Positions 5,755-9,978 of a DNA stretch of 9,978 nt are shown here, one piece after another. This stretch comes from Candidatus Uhrbacteria bacterium RIFOXYB12_FULL_58_10. GTDB lineage: Bacteria; Patescibacteriota; Patescibacteriia; 2-12-FULL-57-11. The translations under genes and the position numbers were made by a program. The notes below the pieces were generated by a model. That model made no database searches. It had not been told where the DNA came from and worked only from the letters and a program-made list of their open reading frames with translations. Each line of letters starts with the position of its first letter. The stretch's first letter is position 1. The stretch is from NCBI GenBank assembly GCA_943359495.1, contig CALRHY010000023.1, positions 1 through 9,978 on the forward strand, written 5' to 3'.

Positions 5755-6807
5755 CTAACTTCCCATTGGCAGACAATCCGTTGTCGTGCGGCATTCCCAC
5801 GTTGGATTATTACTACAGAAGCCGGTCCAAATTGTTGTTCCAACCGGCGCTCCAACGATTCCTGACGTGACCGATGTAGGCGTCGTTGGCGGTGGACATT
5901 GCACGACAGTCGTCGCAGTCGTTGCTTGGCCACAGTGGCCCACGGTGCTGCCTGTCGGAATCGTGCACTTGTCCGGACGCATACAAATTGCGATGGCTTG
6001 GCTATTGCAATTCTGATCAAGCACACCGGCAGCATTAGTACATTGCGCCTTTGCCTGAGCTATACAGGTTGCGGTCACTGGTGCCGGGCAATCACTGTCT
6101 TTGGTGCAACCTTGGTTGCAACGGCCTGGCTGGAAAAGACAGGTCACGGACGTCGTCGGTGTGTTGGTATTGGTATTTGTATTTCGATTTACATTTCCTC
6201 CGGTTGTCGGTGTTCCGTTTCCTCCTCTACAAAGAGTCACATCGGTCTGCGTACAATTTGCGATTGGAGCTCCTGCAGCTGGCGTTGTCGTTGGACAAAG
6301 ACCGATCCATGCGCCAGGAAGTGGCGGAGCAGTCGTCGTAGTCGTCGCGGTGGTCGGTACAGGTGCCGATGGGGCGGCGCATTGCGTTTTCGTCAGCGCA
6401 AGATTCGGACGCGTGCAGAATCCTTGGAAGCAAACGGAGCTTTGCGGGCCACAGATCTGGGCAATACAGGTCGCGGAGCCATTGCAGACAGACACTGCAA
6501 ACGTCGAACAGACCGTCCACGAAGAGGTGTTGGCGCAGTCGGCATCTTTTGTACAGCCAGGGTAGCACCGTCCGCCGCCGCCAGTCGCTGATGGGGCGTC
6601 ATTACAGATTGCGGCAATGATCGATGGTGCATTGCTCCCATTTCCCACCGGGACAAACGGGTGATTCACGAGTTGCGGTTGGGATAAGGAAAAGCCAAAT
6701 CCATACGCGGCAAGCCCGAGTAAAAACAGGGCGGCAACAGTGACAGCAATGCGCGTCCCTGAACGGGTGGCGGTGGCGACTCCTGGCTGTTCTGACAGTG
6801 GCGACAT
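5755..6807 (-). CDS. Cysteine-rich, membrane-anchored surface protein of unknown function
   Basis: The protein has 350 residues from ATG 6807. A TTG at 6837 would add ten residues but coincides with the predicted transcription start, so I reject it. One hydrophobic helix (about residues 19-40, IAVTVAALFLLGLAAYGFGF) probably anchors or exports the protein. The rest contains 28 cysteines. Two related segments start GRCYPGCTKDADC and GRCNQGCTKDSDC, and a shorter third one near the C-terminus reads FCSNNPTWECRTTTDC. The spacing resembles small disulphide-knotted modules seen in CPR and eukaryotic secreted proteins, but I cannot name a family with confidence. Thr/Pro- and Asn/Thr-rich linkers (NTNTNTNTPTT) separate the modules and match the linker style of the lipoprotein at 207-716. 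Extracellular location and disulphide bonding are inferred. No Shine-Dalgarno sequence is visible. Confidence 0.8.
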   Translation of the reverse strand: MSPLSEQPGVATATRSGTRIAVTVAALFLLGLAAYGFGFSLSQPQLVNHPFVPVGNGSNAPSIIAAICNDAPSATGGGGRCYPGCTKDADCANTSSWTVCSTFAVSVCNGSATCIAQICGPQSSVCFQGFCTRPNLALTKTQCAAPSAPVPTTATTTTTAPPLPGAWIGLCPTTTPAAGAPIANCTQTDVTLCRGGNGTPTTGGNVNRNTNTNTNTPTTSVTCLFQPGRCNQGCTKDSDCPAPVTATCIAQAKAQCTNAAGVLDQNCNSQAIAICMRPDKCTIPTGSTVGHCGQATTATTVVQCPPPTTPTSVTSGIVGAPVGTTIWTGFCSNNPTWECRTTTDCLPMGS

Positions 6808-6841
6808 AAGAGAATGGGTAAAGGATGTTCCAAACAAACCC

Positions 6842-6869
6842 AGTATAACACGACCGACTTTTTTGTCCG
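6842..6869 (-). promoter_or_regulatory. Promoter with extended -10 for the Cys-rich protein gene
   Basis: On the minus strand CGGACA (6864-6869), a 16-nt spacer and TATACT (6842-6847) preceded by TGT form an extended -10 promoter. Transcription would start near 6835, giving a leader of about 28 nt. It lies in the short gap behind the Clp-like gene, so the Cys-rich gene can be expressed on its own. Confidence 0.5.
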
Positions 6870-6879
6870 CGTCTTGTGT

Positions 6880-8046
6880 CTATGACACTTTTTTTGCTGA
6901 ATGACGCGATGTGCCGCTGCCGACCCATTCTTCCACCACCTCGGCAATATCGTCCGCACCCACTTCTGGAACGTCGGTTGATCGCGTTTCTTGTTGCAAC
7001 CTTTCTGTCTCTTGGATGAGATGGCTCATACGATCGCGCATCTCAGCGATTTCTGTTTCATTCTGCATCTCCCCCGCCAGCCGCTCGAGATGCGTCAGCT
7101 CTTCTTGCAATCCGCGGAGTTCTGTACTAAGAAAGGCGCTGCGCGATGCCGCTGCCGCCCCGGCAGCATGGAGCAAGCCGAGTGCGTGCTTTGCACGGTG
7201 CGTTGCATCAATAGAAACTTTTGCTCCTGCTTCGTCTATCAAATCGATTGCCTTGTCCGGCAAAAAACGATCATGAATGCGTTTTTGTGAAAGCGCTACC
7301 GCTGCTCGTAATGCCTCTTCGGTATACACGACACGGTGGTACGTTTCGTACAGCGAGCGTACGCCGCGCAGAATCTCCAGTGTCGCTTCGGCTGATGGTT
7401 CGCCGACAATGACAGGCTGAAAACGCCGATTCAACGCATCATCTGCTTGGATATACCGCTCATACTCGGTCCAGGTAGTCGCGCCAATTGCCTGCAATTC
7501 ACCACGGGAAAGCGCGGGTTTCAGAATATCCGACACGTTCATCGCGCCTTCCGCACCTTTTGCCTGTTCGATCATGTGCACTTCATCGATAAACAAAATT
7601 ACTACACGGGCAAGGACTTGGATCTCATTCGTCAGCCGCTTCATGCGCGATTCAAACTCGCCGCGGTATTTTGTCCCGGAGATCAAGCCGCCCAAATCGA
7701 GCATCAGTACCCGCTTGTTCTTCAGCTGTTCCGGCACATCACCTGCAGCAATACGACAAGCAATCCCTTCGACAATGGCCGTCTTCCCCACTCCTGGCTC
7801 GCCAATCAGCAACGGATTATTTTTTGTCCGCCGTGTCAAAATATGGATAACGCGGTCGATCTCTTCGCTCCGTCCGATCACCGGATCCACCTTCTTTTCC
7901 CGTGCCAATTCAGTGAGGTCTTTTGTATACGTTTCTAAAACCGACCCGTGCCCACCTGGCGAACCGGCGCCGCGGGTCGTGTACCACCAATACAAAAGAC
8001 CGATGGCACCCAATAAAAGAAAGACAAACGGAGACGGAAGCTGCAT
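6880..8046 (-). CDS. Membrane-anchored Clp-like AAA+ ATPase with a single (D1) domain
   Basis: The 388-residue product has an N-terminal membrane helix (about residues 5-22) in place of the usual Clp N-domain. A ClpC/ClpB-type D1 module follows: Walker A GEPGVGKT (82-89), pore loop GTKYRGEFE with Y127, Walker B VVILFIDE (148-155, D154-E155), sensor 1 GATT (188-191), arginine fingers R207/R208 in ALNRRF, and sensor-2 region FLPDKAIDLIDEAGA (261-275). Residues about 295-350 form a coiled coil like the Clp middle region. The sequence ends at DIAEVVEEWVG plus a short basic tail, exactly where the D2 ATPase of ClpA/B/C should begin; normal family members are about twice as long. No ClpP-docking loop can be present, since that sits in D2. 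It is probably an ATP-driven unfoldase or remodeller at the inner face of the membrane. An AGGGGAG ribosome binding site (8054-8060) lies 7 nt before the ATG. Confidence 0.88.
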   Translation of the reverse strand: MQLPSPFVFLLLGAIGLLYWWYTTRGAGSPGGHGSVLETYTKDLTELAREKKVDPVIGRSEEIDRVIHILTRRTKNNPLLIGEPGVGKTAIVEGIACRIAAGDVPEQLKNKRVLMLDLGGLISGTKYRGEFESRMKRLTNEIQVLARVVILFIDEVHMIEQAKGAEGAMNVSDILKPALSRGELQAIGATTWTEYERYIQADDALNRRFQPVIVGEPSAEATLEILRGVRSLYETYHRVVYTEEALRAAVALSQKRIHDRFLPDKAIDLIDEAGAKVSIDATHRAKHALGLLHAAGAAAASRSAFLSTELRGLQEELTHLERLAGEMQNETEIAEMRDRMSHLIQETERLQQETRSTDVPEVGADDIAEVVEEWVGSGTSRHSAKKVS

Positions 8047-8053
8047 AGAAAAA

Positions 8054-8060
8054 CTCCCCT
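8054..8060 (-). promoter_or_regulatory. Ribosome binding site of the Clp-like gene
   Basis: AGGGGAG on the minus strand lies 7 nt before the ATG at 8046. It is the only clear Shine-Dalgarno sequence found before any gene start in the window, and it fixes the start that includes the membrane helix. Confidence 0.6.
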
Positions 8061-8067
8061 AAAAAGG

Positions 8068-8164
8068 GTCATTGCGAGGGAGCGGCTGGCGACCGCGGCA
8101 ATCCAGTCGGAAACGGTCATGACCGACTCGTGGATTGCCACGTCGCACGGCTCCTCGCAATGAC
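8068..8164. repeat. Palindromic intergenic repeat (TCATTGCGAG type)
   Basis: The 97-bp element begins GTCATTGCGAGG and ends CCTCGCAATGAC, with internal matching arms (GCGGCAATCCA on the left, TGGATTGCCACGTCG on the right) and a palindromic centre CGGTCATGACCG (8114-8125). As RNA it would fold into one long imperfect hairpin. Elements with GTCATTGCGAG...GGCAATCC arms occur as dispersed palindromic repeats in many unrelated bacterial genomes. Both ends are flanked by A/T tracts (AAAAAGG at 8061-8067 and AAAAAC from 8165), so it might also act as a weak terminator or as an RNA-processing signal between the PH-domain gene and the Clp-like gene. Confidence 0.8.
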
Positions 8165-8170
8165 AAAAAC

Positions 8171-8743
8171 TTACTTCAACCCTTTGATCTGTCCAGCAAG
8201 CGCGGCTTCGTGAAAACGCATGTCTGCTTGGACGAGCTCGAGAATAGTCCGTGCCACTTCGTTTGGTTTTGGAATCCCATCAAACTCAAATTGCAGATGC
8301 TCACCGGCGCTTTGAACGCGGATTTTTCCGTAGCCGAAAATCGTCGCAAACGCGCCTTTTTGCTCGGAGGCAACATCTTGGACTTTGGACAATTGGAGTT
8401 CAGCAATTTCCCGCCCGAACACGCCATGCTGATTCACGTCGATAATGCGTTCGTCGGTCACCACCCACACGTCCAAATACCAATCCATGAAGGCACTGTA
8501 GAGCAATGTCGCTACGAATAATTCAAAAAGGGAAAGCAGAAGAAGCATGGCGGGCCCCAGAACATCCATTGCCAGCCAGATCGCCACCACCTCACCAAGA
8601 ACAACGTTCGCGATAAACGGAAGGCATGCCAAAAAGAGATACAGTGTCACTTGGCCGGAAAGGATAACCGGGTGCTTGCGCATGAAAATCTTCGGCTTCT
8701 CCATCTCGCCGTTGTGGATTTTGATGAGAAAAGGGAAATGCAT
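8171..8743 (-). CDS. Bacterial PH2-domain membrane protein (YdbS/YdbT-like)
   Basis: The protein has 190 residues. Two hydrophobic segments (about residues 27-49 and 52-85) are followed by a bacterial pleckstrin-homology domain of the bPH2 type (PF03703) at about 88-165. The characteristic stretch is DVWVVTDERIIDVNQHGVF, then AELQLSKVQDV, FGYGKIRVQSAGE and FDGIPKPNEV. Such proteins are membrane-associated with the PH domain in the cytosol; their molecular role is poorly defined. The start ATG is 3 nt after the stop of the 80-residue membrane protein, with ruvB just before that, so it belongs to the ruvB operon. No Shine-Dalgarno sequence is visible, which fits translational coupling. The palindromic repeat begins 7 nt after its stop codon. 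Confidence 0.85.
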   Translation of the reverse strand: MHFPFLIKIHNGEMEKPKIFMRKHPVILSGQVTLYLFLACLPFIANVVLGEVVAIWLAMDVLGPAMLLLLSLFELFVATLLYSAFMDWYLDVWVVTDERIIDVNQHGVFGREIAELQLSKVQDVASEQKGAFATIFGYGKIRVQSAGEHLQFEFDGIPKPNEVARTILELVQADMRFHEAALAGQIKGLK

Positions 8744-8746
8744 AGT

Positions 8747-8989
8747 TTAAAAACCAGTCGGCGCAAAGGCCGAGAACTGCAGGAGCGGCTGGGCCCAATC
8801 AACCGGTGCGAGGAGCGTCCATGTAAAAAAGAGGATGCCGAGGGACGCCGCCCAAAAAAGGAAGGTGGCAAAAAACGCGGAGAACTCACCACCGAAACGG
8901 TACAGTGCCCACATGGTCAAAAAACCGTGGACGAGGACCGCGGCGACGAAAATGCCGTAGGGAATGAGGAGATAGGCAAGAGGAATCAT
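8747..8989 (-). CDS. Small two-helix membrane protein
   Basis: The product has 80 residues. Two predicted membrane helices cover about residues 3-23 (PLAYLLIPYGIFVAAVLVHG) and 36-62 (SAFFATFLFWAASLGILFF). I do not recognise a named family. The gene starts 12 nt after the ruvB stop and ends 3 nt before the PH2-domain gene, so it is almost certainly co-transcribed with both. It may partner the PH-domain protein in the membrane, which is an inference from gene order only. Confidence 0.75.
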   Translation of the reverse strand: MIPLAYLLIPYGIFVAAVLVHGFLTMWALYRFGGEFSAFFATFLFWAASLGILFFTWTLLAPVDWAQPLLQFSAFAPTGF

Positions 8990-9001
8990 GGGAAGAAATA
9001 G

Positions 9002-9978
9002 CTAGAGCAGTGATTCGGGAATGGTCGGCGTGGGCAAGCCGAGGTGCTTGTATGCGTTGTGTGTGGCCACACGGCCACGCGGAGTCCGTTCGAGAAATCC
9101 CATTTGCAACAAAAACGGCTCGTAGACTTCTTCAATTGTATCCACCTCTTCTGCGGTTGCAGCGGCGAGTGAACTCAAGCCCACCGGCCCGCCACGAAAG
9201 CGTTCGATGATCGCCAAAAGCAGGCGTCGATCAATAGCGTCCAACCCAAGCGGGTCAACCTCCATCGAACGCAAGGCTGCGTCAGCGATTACTGCAGAAA
9301 GTATACCCGAATGCCGTACCTCGGCATAGTCGCGGACGCGCTTCAGTAGGCGGTTCGCAATACGCGGGGTACGTCGAGCTCGAGAGGCAATTTCCCGCAA
9401 CGCCCCTTCTTCTGCGGTGATGCGCAGCAAAGAGGCACTGCGTTGCAGTATCTGAAAAATCTCCTGCTCCCCATAAAAATCCAAACGGAACGTCGCTCCA
9501 AAACGGTCGCGCAGCGGCGAAGAAAGCAGGCTCATCCGCGTCGTCGCGCCGATCAAGGTGAATCGCGGCAAATTAAGACGCAATGTCCGTGCCGCAGGCC
9601 CCTTTCCGACGACAAGATCCAATGCATAATCCTCCATCGCTGGATACAATACCTCTTCGATCTGGCGGTTCAAGCGATGGATTTCATCAACGAACAAGAC
9701 TTCCCCTGGTTCGAGTGACGACAAAATTGCCGCCAAATCCCCAACCTTTTCGAGCGCCGGACCGGAAGTGATTTTGATAGGCACCTGCATCTCATTGGCA
9801 ATGACGTGTGCAAGAGTTGTTTTACCCAATCCAGGATTGCCGTACAACAAGACATGCTCGATCGGCTCCTTCCGACGCCGCGCCGCCTCGAGAAAAATCC
9901 CCAAATGTTCCTTAATCTTCTCCTGCCCAACAAACTCCGCCAAGGTTTTTGGACGCAAAGAAAGATCAAACCCCTGTT
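9002..9978 (-). CDS. ruvB: Holliday junction branch migration ATPase RuvB (5' end outside the window)
   Basis: There are 324 residues visible and the frame continues off the right edge. The first visible residues QGFDLSLRPKTLAEFVGQE match the RuvB N-terminus, so the TTG at 9958, which could be taken as a start, is an internal Leu codon. Counting from the first visible residue, Walker A is GNPGLGKT (46-53) and Walker B ends in DEIH (97-100). Sensor 1 GATTR, arginine finger SPLRDRFG and the C-terminal winged-helix domain (GGPVGLSSLAAATAEE, then LLQMGFLERTPRGR) follow. Only some 10-20 N-terminal residues should be missing from the normal length of about 335-345. RuvB forms hexameric rings that drive branch migration of Holliday junctions with RuvA, followed by cleavage by RuvC. 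It is the upstream gene of the minus-strand operon seen here; its promoter is beyond the window. Confidence 0.97.
   Translation of the reverse strand, partial: QGFDLSLRPKTLAEFVGQEKIKEHLGIFLEAARRRKEPIEHVLLYGNPGLGKTTLAHVIANEMQVPIKITSGPALEKVGDLAAILSSLEPGEVLFVDEIHRLNRQIEEVLYPAMEDYALDLVVGKGPAARTLRLNLPRFTLIGATTRMSLLSSPLRDRFGATFRLDFYGEQEIFQILQRSASLLRITAEEGALREIASRARRTPRIANRLLKRVRDYAEVRHSGILSAVIADAALRSMEVDPLGLDAIDRRLLLAIIERFRGGPVGLSSLAAATAEEVDTIEEVYEPFLLQMGFLERTPRGRVATHNAYKHLGLPTPTIPESLL

Noticed and set aside
6101..6565. 154-residue plus-strand frame within the Cys-rich gene
   Set aside because: It is the antisense shadow of the Cys/Thr-rich codons; Val/Gly-rich low-complexity sequence without motif or start signal.
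6808..6837. TTG start for the Cys-rich protein at 6837
   Set aside because: The predicted transcription start (about 6835) lies at this codon, and an ATG follows 10 codons later with the membrane helix intact.
8068..8164. CRISPR repeat or single CRISPR unit
   Set aside because: It is one long palindrome with nested arms, not direct repeats separated by unique spacers, and no cas gene is nearby.
9956..9958. TTG at 9958 as the ruvB start
   Set aside because: The frame continues upstream with QGFDLS, which matches the RuvB N-terminus, so the gene simply runs off the window.

Overview
The window looks like the chromosome of a Candidate Phyla Radiation (Patescibacteria) bacterium, plausibly of the Uhrbacteria/Magasanikbacteria type. 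This is inferred from style and not from a marker gene. The signs are secreted proteins with Asn-Thr repeat linkers (at 207-716 and 5755-6807), small bacterial PH-domain and membrane proteins directly behind ruvB, a membrane-anchored single-AAA Clp-like ATPase, compact genes with almost no Shine-Dalgarno sequences, and a tRNA that encodes its own CCA. GC content appears close to 50%.

Left part (1-1742). The window opens inside the last codons of an IS481/IS3-type transposase (to 170). Next is a small predicted lipoprotein with a cupredoxin-like domain that lacks copper ligands (207-716); its apparent promoter reaches back into the transposase gene. A strong bidirectional terminator (724-753) separates it from a convergent SAM-dependent methyltransferase (752-1534, minus). 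The divergent plus-strand unit starts with tRNA-Leu(UAA) at 1653-1742.

Middle part (1653-5734). Behind the tRNA come a metallo-beta-lactamase-fold hydrolase (1772-2407) and, 4 nt later, an HD-domain phosphohydrolase (2412-3065). A 413-bp gap (3066-3478) holds no convincing protein gene but is full of hairpins and is my best candidate for an undescribed structured RNA. A near-consensus sigma-70 promoter (3408-3436) then drives a secreted SpoIID/LytB-like peptidoglycan enzyme carrying two NBR1-type Ig-like domains (3479-5359) and a 111-residue protein of unknown family (5362-5697), ended by a second bidirectional terminator.

Right part (5755-9978, all minus strand). In transcription order: ruvB (5' end beyond the window), an 80-residue two-helix membrane protein, a bacterial PH2-domain membrane protein, a ~97-bp palindromic intergenic repeat, a membrane-tethered Clp D1-only AAA+ ATPase, and, from its own promoter, a cysteine-rich (28 Cys) membrane-anchored surface protein. 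The first three genes are tightly packed and look like one operon. The Clp-like gene may be read through from it, although the palindrome lies in between.

Functionally the window mixes housekeeping (Holliday-junction branch migration, tRNA-Leu, nucleotide or phosphate hydrolases) with envelope functions (lipoprotein, Ig-SpoIID enzyme, Cys-rich surface protein, PH-domain membrane protein). The most unusual items are the hairpin-rich gap at 3066-3371, the D2-less membrane Clp ATPase, and the palindromic repeat.
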